Positions 38,094-49,246 of a DNA stretch of 64,000 nucleotides are shown piece after piece. The DNA is taken from positions 7,130,001-7,194,000 of the forward strand of contig JAPEIS010000001.1 of NCBI GenBank assembly GCA_029531795.1. The letters run 5' to 3'. The translations under genes were made by a program, and so were the position numbers. The notes beneath the pieces are model-generated. The model worked only from the letters and a program-made list of their open reading frames with translations. It had not been told where the DNA came from and did no database searches. The first letter of the stretch is position 1; each line of letters starts with the position of its first letter. Origin of the DNA: Sclerotinia nivalis (Eukaryota > Ascomycota > Leotiomycetes > Helotiales > Sclerotiniaceae).

Positions 38094-39887
38094 ATGAAAA
38101 TGAGATAAATTAAAAGCAAAATAAAATATGCCAAGCCATAAATTGGCTGGTTAAATAGAAGCGGATGATGAAGACCCCCCGGGACTTCTGGCATAGAAAA
38201 TGAAGATGGCTGTTGAGCTCCTCCCGAAGCTTCTATGGTAGAAGTAGAGGCTGGTTGTTGAACGGTCTCCATGGTGTTTGAAGAAGAAGATGCAGCTTGT
38301 TGGGCCACTCCAGCAGCTTCAGATGCAGAAGCAGATGCTGCTTGGTTGATGTTTTTAACTTCTTTCGCGTCTTTTAACCATGTTTTGACACTTTTCAGGA
38401 AGTTTCCGGAGAGTGCGTATTTTTGGTTGAGGGCTTCACGGTTCTCCAAGTTATTTCCTGATGTAGCAAGTTTGGCCTTCGAAGTTTGGAGAGTTGATTC
38501 TGCTAGCTTCCTAGTCTCCGTCATTTTCGCTTGTAGATCCGAGAAGTTTTCGAGTTGATCATCCCATTTCTTCTCGACTTCTTCATCGCAACATTTAGCA
38601 ACAGTATCTACTGGTTCAAGTTCTGCAACGAGTTCCGGTGGGCACTGCGCAAACCGCTCTTCGTACCAATTTAATGTGCTGTGGAGGTCACCGACTTCTT
38701 TCCTTGTTTCCGTAAGATTCTCTTGATAATGAGGGTTGTCGGTGAACACTTCAATTTTCTCGGCCTTATATTGGTATTTCATATCTCGAGCATTGTTTGT
38801 GCCGGGCTGCTTAGGATTGAATCCGCCATCATGAACCATGGTTCCACCAAGGCTAGTGAGCAAGTTCTCTGACAATCTGTACTGGGGTTCCTGCCATACT
38901 TTAAAGATGGGACAGGATACAAGCTTGACTTTGAACTTGAGAACTTCGAGACAGCTAAGCGTCAAGCCCCATGGAGCTGTAGAAGATCGAAGTCCACTAG
39001 AAGAGTCGTGAGCACCCATTCGGATAGATAATTGCCTCGCACATCCTGCCTCTAGTGGATTCTGAATTTGTTGAATATCGCCGGAAGGGTCGAGTTCCAT
39101 CGCATTCCTTTCTAGCATTTTATCATAGAAAACTTCTAGTTCCCCCATAGCATTCGTGAAATATCGTTCACCGATCTGTTGATTTAATTTTCGTCGACCA
39201 AATGCTTCATCAATTTCCTCTGCTTTGCGGGCATTTTCTTTCTCCTCAGCTGTCCTAGCGATATTTCCCCAGCCATCTATGTATCCACATGTTGCATATG
39301 TCAGTATCTTTCTGAGCAGCGTAGATAAAATAAACACACAAAATTATGGAAAGAAACTTACGTTTGAATCATCTTTTGAACTTTCTCCATTCATGTCTGG
39401 TGAGGCCTTTGCCTATATTCTCGACTTTCTTGGATTTAATTACAAAAGTGTTCAAATGCGAACCACTGGTTGCATCAGACTGATAGATGAGCTTTCTGAA
39501 GCTTTCATCCGTCATATACTGATAACCAAAATTGTTCCATATGATGGCTTCGGTGACACGCTTTGGAATACTGAGTAGCAAAGATGAAACGCATTTTTGA
39601 TTCTCATAATCAGCAATAAAAGCGCTTGATGCAGCCCTCATCTTGCCTCTAGTGATGTACTCATTAGGATTGTCCCCCCTTTCAGCTTCGCTAATCGCAA
39701 AGTCTTCTTTAGCAAGTAAATAAAGTTCCTTATGTAGTTTTGAAAAACTGTAGTTCTCAAATGCTTTGATGAGTCTTAATCGTCTGGTGTCAAGGGCTGG
39801 GTATTCGGCAGTTGGTGATCGTGGCAGATGTTTCATTGAACTTTGAATAGGTACGAGACCCATATCATCATGTCTATCGTCTGCCAT
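38012..39887 (-). pseudogene. Uncharacterised tail-anchored-like protein, broken by one in-frame TGA
   Basis: Exon 1 starts at ATG 39887 and runs to 39362. Exon 2 is 39276-38012. The 85-bp intron has a canonical GTAAGT donor and a TAG acceptor and joins both open frames in phase (AAA C|AT). The only obstacle in 597 codons is TGA at 39371-39369, seven bases before the donor, where CGA would give Arg. The protein is charged and helical. It has EEKENARKAEEIDEAFGRR, a Glu/Lys-rich middle, an Ala/Ser/Gln-rich stretch with SASEAAGVAQQAASSSS, and a hydrophobic segment (IYGLAYFILLLIYLIFMGLL) about 30 residues from the end. No family recognised. The last codons are made of hairpin-array units. It could be a fresh pseudogene, a stop-terminated 172-aa protein, or an allele-specific stop. 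Confidence 0.6.
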
Positions 39888-40382
39888 GGTTGTTTGTATG
39901 TTGATGATTGATGATTTATATCGTGGTGAACTAGTCTGATGATTGTAGTTTGATAATATGATAATGGATATTTTTTAGGACGCGTTTGTGGGTAAGGTGA
40001 GATTATACGCGAAAAACCCCTTCACTACATTTACGCACCTTGTCGACTACATTTTATGAAGTTTCCTTCACTGTGGTTTACTATCTCGTTTTATCAACCC
40101 ATTATAGAGGTCTCTAAGATATTGATATGTATATCTCATCAGACGTTTTAACTCACTCCGTGAAAGATAAAAAAATCGGAAAATTTGGGATCTCATATTA
40201 TTCATATAGTGGGATGCTCAACTATAAAAATTTTCATATAATCATCGTTTATGAATCGTGTTTGTGGCCCTGTCGGAAAAATATCCGCGCTAGGGAAATC
40301 TATTCCAAAAGTCGCGAGCTTCCCTCTTCACATTCACATCCAAATCGCGATTCAAATATTCACAACACACAAATCGTTCACT
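39888..40382. other. Divergent promoter between the two array-associated genes
   Basis: 495 bp between the two start codons. AT-rich. No gene. Likely a shared bidirectional promoter (inference). Confidence 0.5.
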
Positions 40383-42280
40383 ATGGATGGCAAAGAATCA
40401 CAATGGCGTCGCCGTCATGATGATGACGATGACGATGACGAACAAAAACAACGAGAAATGGAAGCCGAGGATGATGAAATACGACAGCGTCAAAGACTCA
40501 TTGATAACATCGAAGAGAGGATCGCCGCTGACCACACGGTCAATACAACTCTCGTCAATGAAATCCGAAGCATTAAGCAACAACATGAGGACAACCTTAG
40601 GAAAGTTGATGCATCTTACAAGGAGTATGTCCAATCACGAAAAAACACTGAAGCTGTTCAAAGAGATATTTTATGTTATAGTAGAGAACAACTAACTCTG
40701 ATTGTATGTAAAAGTGTGTATATTGAATAAAGGTTCCAAGCTAAAGATTATTTATAATAAAGTGTAAGACTAAATAAGGTTAGTGTAAGTGATCACGTGA
40801 TCACTGTAACATTTTATCTTTGAACGCTGATGTGGATGTGGATGTGGAAGACGAGATTGCTTTAAGTATGCGCGATGACCCTGAGGGTTTTGCAACTCAG
40901 TTACTCGAAGCAGCTGAGATCTTACCTCCTCCCGCACTAGTCGAGCAGGCCTTGGTTATTCTCGAAGCAGCTAAGGTTGACATATCTGAGCTTAATGAGT
41001 CTGTTCGGGAACTTGCGACGAGTCGATTTCTTGAAGCCGAAAGGTCAAAAGCCGTAGGTGGAAGGAGAAATATGAACAGTTAAGGGACCAGCAGCAGCGA
41101 GTTCGACCTCAACCTCAACTTCAACCAATTCAAGATTTTTCAGCGCTTAATTCAGAGCTCAGGCAACAATTGGCAACAGTTAACTTGAGACTTACAAAGC
41201 TTCGAAGAAGCAAATTCATGAATGAACAGGAGCTTAAAACGAAAATCGATGGGATTGAGGAGGTCAAAAGCAGCCAGGTGTTGAAAATCGCACATCTTGA
41301 TGGTCAGATAGAAACCCAGTCCTCTACTATCGATTCCAACAATACGGAGATTCAACGCCTCAACGACCAGGTTAGCTTCCTTAGCGATAGCTTGACGGCA
41401 GAACAGAAGGCTCATACCAAAACTAATGGACTCTTAGGAGACATGAAATGGCAGAGAGACGACTGGGCAAAGGCGACTGGAGAATTCATCGATAAACTTG
41501 CGGCCCTTCAGTCGACAAACGAAGCTCTTCAACAAAACCTCAGCCAGTTAACAAGGGAAAATACTTCGTTGAAAAGAATGGCCAAGAAAAGTTCCACGGA
41601 GATCCAGCACATCAAAACTCTCAATGTCAACAAGGACAATGAAATCCGTCTCCTCAATGTCGAGAAGGAAGCTTTGCGCAACGAAATCGCCAAATATTTG
41701 GATGCTCGTGTCGAAGGAATGTCTGAATCAAGGGGTGCATCTGCCGAATCTCACAATGAAGGAATCTCCGACTTAGAAAGCCGAAATATCCGACTCTTAC
41801 GAGAAGGCAATTTTAGTTTTACGAGAGGCACAGAAGAAGGTACAACAATCTGGTCAAGTCGATTATGTAAACCCGAAGAAACGGAAAGTCTCTGAAGTTA
41901 CTGACTACCAAAACGAAGATGAAATTCGTACTGTGGAAGAAAATTGCCAAGGGAAAGAAAGACTTTAATTGGAGATGTTTCTTAGAAATCTGCGACTCCA
42001 GACATTTCGACTACGAGAAGCTCTCAATTTTGACCGACGAATCTACTCAGTGTCTGACATGCAAATATCAATCATTGAAATTTTGCATACAAGTTATACA
42101 GAGGAAGGGTCGATTTGTCCGATTAGTGAAGCAGGAATGATTCCTATTTGGAGTTTCTCTCTCTTCTCTTTCAATCTATGGCTATGTGCCCTGTTTCTTC
42201 ATTTTCTTCGTGGGCTTCGTAGCCCTTCCTTAAGCTTTCCAGCTTTCAAAAGTTTTTTTAAACTATTTTTTAAAGTTTAG
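40383..42280 (+). pseudogene. Uncharacterised coiled-coil protein with C-terminal hydrophobic segment, multiple lesions
   Basis: Exon 1 (40383-40703, donor GTATGT) encodes MDGKESQWRRRHDDDDDDDE and a charged helix. The next exon begins around 40820 (acceptor unresolved) with GFATQLLEAAEILPPPALVE. Coding then continues only if the frame changes near 41050, giving RWKEKYEQLRDQQQRV and a long coiled coil, and again near 41805, giving LREAQKKVQQSGQ, the basic NPKKRKV and a Glu/Asp-rich stretch. A TAA at 41966-41968 follows, beyond which the same frame encodes FLRNLRLQTFRLREALNF and a hydrophobic stretch (SFNLWLCALFLHFLRGL), ending at 42280 inside hairpin array B. PKKRKV resembles a classical nuclear localisation signal. 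Family unknown. The lesions suggest a decayed gene. Sequence error or missed introns are alternatives. Confidence 0.55.
40788..40805. other. Perfect 18-bp palindrome AGTGATCACGTGATCACT
   Basis: The 18 bases equal their own reverse complement and contain CACGTG (E-box-type core) flanked by two TGATCA boxes. It lies in the presumed first intron of the coiled-coil pseudogene. A binding site for a dimeric bHLH factor is possible but untested. Confidence 0.6.
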
Positions 42281-42465
42281 TAACTTTTCATGGGAGTTTT
42301 TACCCCTTCCTCAAAGCTCTCTAGCTTTCATGGGTTTCGTAACCCTTCTTTGAAGTTTAGTAACTTTTCATGGGTTTTCTAACCCTTCTGCAAAGCTTTC
42401 TAGCTTTTCACGGGCTTCGTAGCTCATTCTTAAAGCTTGGTAGCTTTCTATAGGCTCAGTAGTCT
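42212..42465 (+). repeat. Hairpin array B: 12-13 short hairpins, 20-nt period, covarying stems
   Basis: Hairpins start at 42212, 42232, 42251, 42273, (42292 imperfect), 42313, 42332, 42353, 42372, 42392, 42412, 42432 and 42452. Most are 5-6 bp stems with 4-nt loops: GGGCT-TCGT-AGCCC, AAGCT-TTCC-AGCTT, AGTTT-TTTT-AAACT, AAGTT-TAGT-AACTT, AAAGCT-CTCT-AGCTTT, GGGTT-TCGT-AACCC, GGGTT-TTCT-AACCC, AAAGCT-TTCT-AGCTTT and AAAGCT-TGGT-AGCTTT. The ~6-nt linkers are TTCNTN-like, often TTTCATG. Both arms change together between units (GGGCT/AGCCC, GGGTT/AACCC, AAGTT/AACTT), and three or four units lie inside the end of the preceding open frame. Confidence 0.92.
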
Positions 42466-42663
42466 TCTTCATATGTTCTATAGCTTCTCTTATTAATGTA
42501 ATTGTAACTAATCAAATCACTTGCTCAAGGTAGCCTTTGAACCGAAGAATATATGGTTCGTGATTGGAACCTTTGTTTGATAGATAGACCTTACAATTAT
42601 GAGCGTCGGTTTAATCACAAATTAAGCGGGTGAGACAATGAATACATGTTGATTGATAGAAAC

Positions 42664-44186
42664 CTATGGTGACCAAATCTTCGTCCCACTAACCATTGGC
42701 AAAATCACATTCGCTACATCAGTTGGATCTCTCCACGCGGACCAATCGTGCGTAAGTAAACCTATACATCATTTGTTAGTCTCTGGTTATAAGGGGAAGG
42801 GGGAGGGAATCCTGAAGATTTCATTCATCACTCATAGCAGTAAAATAAAACCTTACCCCACGACTCATCAAGATCCTGAGCACCAGATCTAATATAATAA
42901 CTACCACTCAAAACCCAAATCATCCAACCGCCCTTGATAGAAGTCAAATAAGTCTTCAAACAAGTCGAATAAACCGTGGCGTAATCGGAAGCTGTCTGCG
43001 CATGACCCCATTCTGTCAATACCACCGGCATTTGATTCGTCGCTCCATCATTCAAAGCATTATAGCCCGAGGACCTCAAACTACTTTCTAAACTCGAACA
43101 ACTACTCGTCGAAGAAGCATAATTGTGAAGTTCCAAAACCAACTTGTTGGCAAATGAAAAAGAAGATTTGAGGAATTTTTGGGTGGTGGAAGGAGTTAAG
43201 AGGCCTGCGTTTGGGATGGGTGATAAATCGGTGTCGAAGTTTAGACCGGAGAGGAAAATTAGAACGTTGGGGTTGGCGTTATGGATACTGTTCATGCTAG
43301 GTACGACGTTTGCGTACCAGTTTTCCCAGTTGTAGGAGGATGAATCGAGAGTGGGGTTGGATTTTGGTTCACGAAGTTCGTTACGGAGTGACATGGACAT
43401 TAGATTACCCCAGGAGGCGCCCTAATTTATGTTAGAGTGTTTCTTACGGATAGAATAAATGATATTATAAAGTCATGCGATTGTGTCGGAGGTGAGGTGG
43501 CTCCGAATAAAAATGACTTACTCGAGCAGCCATGTATGCAAGACCCCGTTGCCAATTTGTAACATTAAAATAAGTATCTCCAAACCAAGAGTTACCATCG
43601 GTATTAGAGCAACACCACTCAGCCTTTGAGATATGATTATCAAGATGCACATAAATTTGCTGTTTGAAGCACTCTGCAGCAATAGCATCAAAGACCTTTA
43701 AATCAACAATCAGATCAGCAATCTCCTACACTCATTCATCCGATAACTACATACCTGCAATCTAGTAGTCTTACTCGAAAACGTAGGGTTATTCTTAATA
43801 ACTTGATTGTAAACAGCAGTACCATTTGCCGTCCCCAGGGCATTCTGAAAGCTTGTCAAAATCGGTACATCCACCCCCCCATTCGCATAAAAATCATCAA
43901 TCATTTCGATAGGATATGTAAGACGAATAACATTCATGCCTAAACTTTTGATCTTCGCCGCAATAGTGGCAATCGACTGATATTGAAGTCCTTCAGGTAA
44001 CATGGTATCTGCCGCACCGGGCCAATTGGCGCCAGCGTAAGTGACATTGTGGCCGGCGGAATCAAGAATCCATCGTCCGGTTGTGGTGAAGGGAGCGTAG
44101 GGCCATGTGGCTCGTTCTTCGATTGGTGATGCGATGGTAGATGTGAGGAGAGGGGAAAGCAGGAGGAGGGCTTTGGAGAAATACAT
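42664..44186 (-). CDS. Secreted GH5 glycoside hydrolase (endoglucanase-like)
   Basis: Exons 44186-43755, 43695-43522, 43421-42857 and 42761-42664 join in phase to 422 aa. Residues 1-19 are a signal peptide (MYFSKALLLLSPLLTSTIAS), so the enzyme is secreted. The TIM-barrel GH5 pattern is clear: NVTYAGANWPGA, GMNVIRLTYPIEM, YVHLDNHISKAEWCC, LRNELREP with the acid/base Glu at about residue 217, and VVLTEWGH with the nucleophile Glu at about 339. Likely N-glycosylation sites are present (NVT, NGT). It should cut a beta-glucan or related plant or fungal polysaccharide, with the exact substrate open. The short last exon ends THDWSAWRDPTDVANVIL and MVSGTKIWSP. A degraded copy of that end lies at 63215-63330. 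Confidence 0.93.
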
Positions 44187-45396
44187 GATGGGTAGGAGAA
44201 GAGTCGTACTGGGTGACTGGGCAGAAACTTCTTCATCTTGTCGGGGCAGGACATCATATTATAGAAATACTGAACTGACCACCCAGAATGCAAGGACGCG
44301 TAGTCCGTATCAATTTAGCCATACAGATACATCAATTCATTTTCTCGTCCCCAGAATCTAGAATTAATCATAGAAATTTCCTTTTCGGGTTTACTGGTGA
44401 ACTATAATGATTGGAGCGCATAGCATACCATGGTTACCTCGACTCCACCTGGGTCATGTCATAGAGCTCAAAGAACATCCGTTAGCCTCCTTTGTGGTCC
44501 ATAGCAAAATAATTTCATCACAAGATCAGTAGCAACCTTAACCTCGGGAGATTCGGGGAACCATGGAAAGTTCGGCAATTTAACTGCCGGATGATGATAC
44601 GGAATATATACAACTAATTTCAACAGGGCAAAATCAAGAATTTTATGAAAAAAGCTTAATTATTTAAAGCTAGTGTTAAATAATTATTAAATGCACAAGA
44701 ATTTTTTTAATAATATGATAAATTGATTGAGCTATAAAGGTTTAATATTCCAGTAGAATAACCAAAAGAGAAATTCATATGCATCATTACCCATGTAGTT
44801 TATATCAAGTTTTGAGAAAGTATCCTTTCGAAGAAAAGCTAAAACTAGTCGTGCATATCGTGATAATGGGGAGAGCGCGAATTGATGATGTCGTGTTGTA
44901 ACTTTTGACGCAGGTTCAATAGTGGTGGAAAATTAGAGTTGTGGGGTAATGGCGGGGTATGTTGGGTATGAATTTATCCAAAAACTACGCAACATAACTG
45001 TATCACGGGCTCTTGGTGTTTGCTAAACTCCTGTACGGTCGAATAACATGCCGATTCTGTCTGATGTTTTCGATGCAGCAAGTTGTGATGATATCGCCAA
45101 TCAATGAAGCTACGGAAATGGTCTAATATTCATCCGACCGAATTTAAGCAGAATACCAAGAGCCCGGATCTCTCGAGGTTATACGGTATGGCCCGCATGA
45201 GTTGCCGCCAGCCACAGCAAAAACACTAAAAACTCAAGATCTTCTATTTATATCAATGAAGCCCATCTTGCTTCCATAAATGGGGTGTATAAAATGCACA
45301 TGCCAAAAACTAGTAACTGCTTTGAAAAAAATTATCCACACGTCATATTAAAACTCCTTCTATCAAAAATTTCCGGACACTTTCCAAGTTGGTTCA
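44187..45396. other. Spacer upstream of GH5, AT-rich
   Basis: 1.2 kb containing the GH5 promoter and the 3' region of the lipid kinase gene. A strongly AT-rich block lies at 44640-44770. No gene recognised. Confidence 0.5.
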
Positions 45397-47033
45397 TTAT
45401 TTAGGACCAGGAGTCTCATATTTATAACCTGATACTGATAGTACCGTTCCTAACCCACGATGCACTTCGGCCTGGAATGGTGCAAATGGTACTCGCTCTC
45501 CGTCAATGGAAATGTAACCATCGGGTTGATTCTTTGGAGTGATGCGGTATGCTTCTACTTTTCGATAGTTGACATAGGGAAGACCAAAGAATTTACCACT
45601 TTCAACAGCGGGAAAGAGTTGTAGTGCTTGGAGTCGACTAAGATTAGAATAATCAATGGTGACCATATCCATACAGCCATCGCTTGGAAGTGCAGCTGGA
45701 AAATAATCCACATCTGCGCCCATCCAAGACATCTAAAACATGAATTAGCTCAGTTGTACGATCATGCGGCAATTCTACCATATAATACTTACATTACCAC
45801 AATAAAAACTTCCCATATTATCATGTTGTTCGATTTTCCAGTCTTGAGGTAATGGGTCCGCTGAAGTTCCAAATTTCAACTCCGGTAAGCCACCCTCTAA
45901 TGAACCATTTTCTCGTAATACTTCTTCAGATGTACCCCCAAGCTGCATAGCTTCATGATAACGTCGCTTGATATCTTCTTTATCATCTGTAACCACCTTG
46001 ACGGCAATATCACAAGGGTAGATTTTCTTTTGAAGAGATTTCAAAACAAAACCGTAGATGAATCTTGTCCCTCCCATCCATCGCAAATGCTCTGTTCCCA
46101 AATCAAATTCGGCCACGATACCAAGGGCTTGGGAGAGGAATGATAAATGTCTTTCTTCGCCCTGCGTGACCGAGATTAAATCTAATGGCGTAGGAATACC
46201 TTTGACTATAGAAAGAGCTGCAATACTGGTAGATCTAATATTACCATGAAGACTGCAATGTAATCCATTTCCGGACCCACAAGGAATATGCGCAATAGCC
46301 ATTTTCGAAAGAGCTCTCTTCGCATCTTTACGTTTTCCAAGACCATTGAAAACCTCGAATGGAAGACCATCTCCAGAACAACAAATTATCACATCGTAAG
46401 CTTCAATATCAAGCTTTTCCACGATATCTATGGCTTCCTTTGAGGCTTTGGTTACTGTCACGTCAATATTTAAATGCGCAGCATCGAGAATTGGTGCAAC
46501 ATCTTTTGCATAGATCTTCTCGGATTGCCCTTTTCCACTCTTTGGATTGATCAATACTTTAACTCGTTTCTGTTGTTGGGATTCGCCATATGCTCGATCT
46601 CTAAGCCTAGAAATCCATGCTTCCACTCGATCTGGTTCCTCTTCGATAACATACTTCAGTACTGCTGGTTGAATAATAGTCTTCGAAAGCTCCTTTGCGT
46701 AATTTATGACGAGTTCTCTCTCAGTCAATTCCGCCCAAAGAATGTGACGTAAAGGTATTGCACGTGAAGTTGTAGACCCCACAGGCTCCGAAGAGGCGGA
46801 TGTGTCTAGAGTCACAGAACGACGGGGACCGGCTCCTATGACTCTTTAGTTTAAACATTCTATATGAAAGAGGCCTACATACCTTTGATAACCAATGACT
46901 CGGGACTTAAGATTAATGATACATCTTTACTGACAAATAGTGTATTGTCAATGTCGGAATTCCCAGCGTTACCACTTGCAGCACTTTGCCCTGATGGTGG
47001 AATTGAGCTAGAGGACGCAGGAGATGTCGCCAT
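45397..47033 (-). CDS. Sphingosine (long-chain base) kinase, DAGK-catalytic family
   Basis: Exons 47033-46883, 46835-45793 and 45732-45397 (introns 47 and 60 bp) give 509 aa. The diacylglycerol-kinase catalytic domain begins with KVLINPKSGKGQ (about residues 144-154). CCSGDGLPFEVFNGL follows. Its SGDGL at about 204-208 is the nucleotide loop typical of sphingosine kinases rather than the GGDGT of bacterial diacylglycerol kinases. PCGSGNGLHCSL completes the ATP site. The C-terminal half has DLGTEHLRWMGGTRF and ISIDGERVPF. It should phosphorylate long-chain bases to sphingoid-base 1-phosphates, working on membranes without a transmembrane anchor. The N-terminal 60 residues are Ser/Gly-rich. Complete and apparently functional. 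Confidence 0.93.
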
Positions 47034-47973
47034 CTCAAATTCTGAACACTGAAAACAATTTTCGATAAATAATTAAGCTGTCTATCTAAGATGAACGTGA
47101 TACCGAGGTTCCGAGATTATCCGGAATCAAATTGTCCAGCGATAGAGAAATAAGCTGGGTGGTTGATTGTCTTCGTGTCAGGAAATGGCAAATTGTTCTT
47201 CTAAAAAACCCAATGGAAGGACAGAATTCAATCAAATTGAGGTGTAAATCATTTCACAAACTGATATGATGCCAACGATGTTGGTGTGATGCGCGACCTT
47301 CCTCATCTAGTGGACGAGGTTGATGATTATGAGGTTGTAATTTGCACAGACGCGTTGTAACCCTTGTTCATTGGCAGGGATAAGAAATGCCATCAATTTT
47401 TGTGATTGTTCTCCGTTGACTCAGCGACAAGGTCCAGAAAAGCAGAGTTTTTGGTACTGATGATGGTGGTCGGCAGTGAATACAGGAGAATTCAATAACC
47501 CTCCTACCTATTCGGCATTGTCCGTTTGACAATTGGTGGAAGCTTAAGGCACACCCCTTTGACATCGCTTGAATATGATTTCTGCGACATTGGTATTCGT
47601 AACAAGAGAATAGGCATATATCGATCATCAATGCATCCATTTCAAGACCCAAAGTATGGCAAAGATATATCAGACCACCACGACAGATCTGTTCGCCGCG
47701 CGAAATAGAAAAAGATGACTTGGGAAGGTGTTTGATGATATTCACGTGACTGTATGGTCCGTGCATTGGAATGGCCTCCAATCACCGGTTCCTGATGGGG
47801 AACATCGGCATCCCTTATTCATGTTTCTTCCAGCTCCCAGGCTCGCCGGCCATGTCATTCGAGCTTCGGCTTTTTCAAGATATATCCAGCCAATACAATC
47901 TTTGACATCGTTACTTCTGTCCCTGAGCCCCTCAAACAAAGTCTTTCCCGGCCAACAATAGCTCGACGAAGCT
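47034..47973. other. Spacer between lipid kinase and APH pseudogene
   Basis: Promoter side of the lipid kinase gene. Several overlapping short frames on both strands have no domain. No gene supported. Confidence 0.5.
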
Positions 47974-49246
47974 ATGCATTTCGATTCATTGGCTCAGAAA
48001 GAACAAGTGAGAGTCTTCATGGGATGGTTCCGAACCCTATGAAAGAAGAGCCCGAACAAATCGCATGTCAACTCGCGGGGAAACATAGGCCTGGAAATGG
48101 ACTCACTGCGATTCAATGGGAGACTGGAGGGTATAACGTGACCTTTCGTGTCAAATATGATGATAGCTTCCAGGCCATTGTTCGTTTCGCTGCGCTTGGT
48201 CAATCGCTCTATCGTACCGAGAAGGTTGAGAATGAGGCCATTGTTCTTCAATATCTCCGTAAGAACACCAATATTCCTGTTCCACGGTTATTAGGGGTTG
48301 GAAAAATTGCCCTTGCACCCTACATCGTTGAAGAATTTGTGGAGGGAGAACTTGCTTCTGGTCCTTTCATGGAATCTAGAATAGAGCGACAGAATCTGAA
48401 TTCCAACGTAAGTGAGAAGAAGCTGAAAGTTCTCTACCGCGAAATGGCCAGCATTGTGCTTGAAATGTCGAAACCAGAGTTCACGCATATTGGCTCTCTG
48501 GTTCAAACCGAAAATGGATATGCTATTGGCAGACGTCCACTTACAAAATATGTGAACGAGCTGGCGATGAAGGCTCTCGGTTCAACAACACATGGCTCAA
48601 CTCCGCAACCAACGAAACGACTGCGTAAAAGACGAACATGACTACAAGAAAAAATACATAGCTCGCTGCCTTATCCTTAGGATTTCTCATTATATGGCTA
48701 TAAAATACTCCACCGGCCCATTTCGATTGTTTTGTGAGGATTTTCGACCATCAAATATTATCGCCAACACAGAACCATTTCGCATCAATGCAGTCATCGA
48801 TCTCGAGTTCACATATGATGCCCCTGCAGCCTTCACGTATTCAGCACCTTGGTGGATTTTATTACAAAATCCAGAAGAATGGGAGCTTTATCCAAAGGAT
48901 GCCTTTTTGCCTAGGTATAAACCACGACTTCGTCTTTTCCTTGAGGCTTTGCGGGAAGTCGAAGAAGAACAGATCAAGAGTGAGAAGCTTCTCGAGGATC
49001 AAAGACTCTCAGCACACATGGAACAATCAATGGAAAATGGATTGTTTTAGTTTTGTCTTGCAATAAGGAACAGTCAAATGTTTGACGATATTTATTGGAC
49101 CTTTAAATAAACTTGAAGATCGAATTCAATTTCTCAGCGAGGAGGAAAAAAGTGAGCTTAATACCCTATATGAGATCAAACAAAAGCAAGCAAATGATGG
49201 AACGCTAGATGCTGTCTATGATGCAGGAGATCAATTGGACTATTAG
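47974..49246 (+). pseudogene. Decayed APH-family phosphotransferase
   Basis: Reads as a fungal aminoglycoside-phosphotransferase-like (kinase-fold) protein in several frames. The start MHFDSLAQKEQVRVFMGWF (47974) breaks into another frame near 48035. That frame then gives HRPGNGLTAIQWETGGYNVTF, IVRFAALG, NTNIPVPRLLGVG and PYIVEEFVEGELASGPF. Near 48575 a deletion of roughly 20-25 codons shifts frame again to MAQLRNQRND, KYIARCL, GPFRLFCEDFRPSN (the catalytic-loop region) and INAVIDLEFTYDAP. A TAG at 49048-49050 interrupts ENGLF-FCLAIRN where the family normally has Trp. A last shift near 49105 leads to LEDRIQFLSEEEKSEL and the natural end at 49246. At least four lesions, so not functional. Original substrate unknown. 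Confidence 0.8.

Noticed and set aside
42653..42892. Plus-strand frame TYGDQIFVPLTIGKITFATS, repeated at 63211 as a possible new conserved peptide
   Set aside because: It is the antisense of the GH5 last exon (DVANVILPMVSGTKIWSP). The second copy is the antisense of the GH5 fragment.
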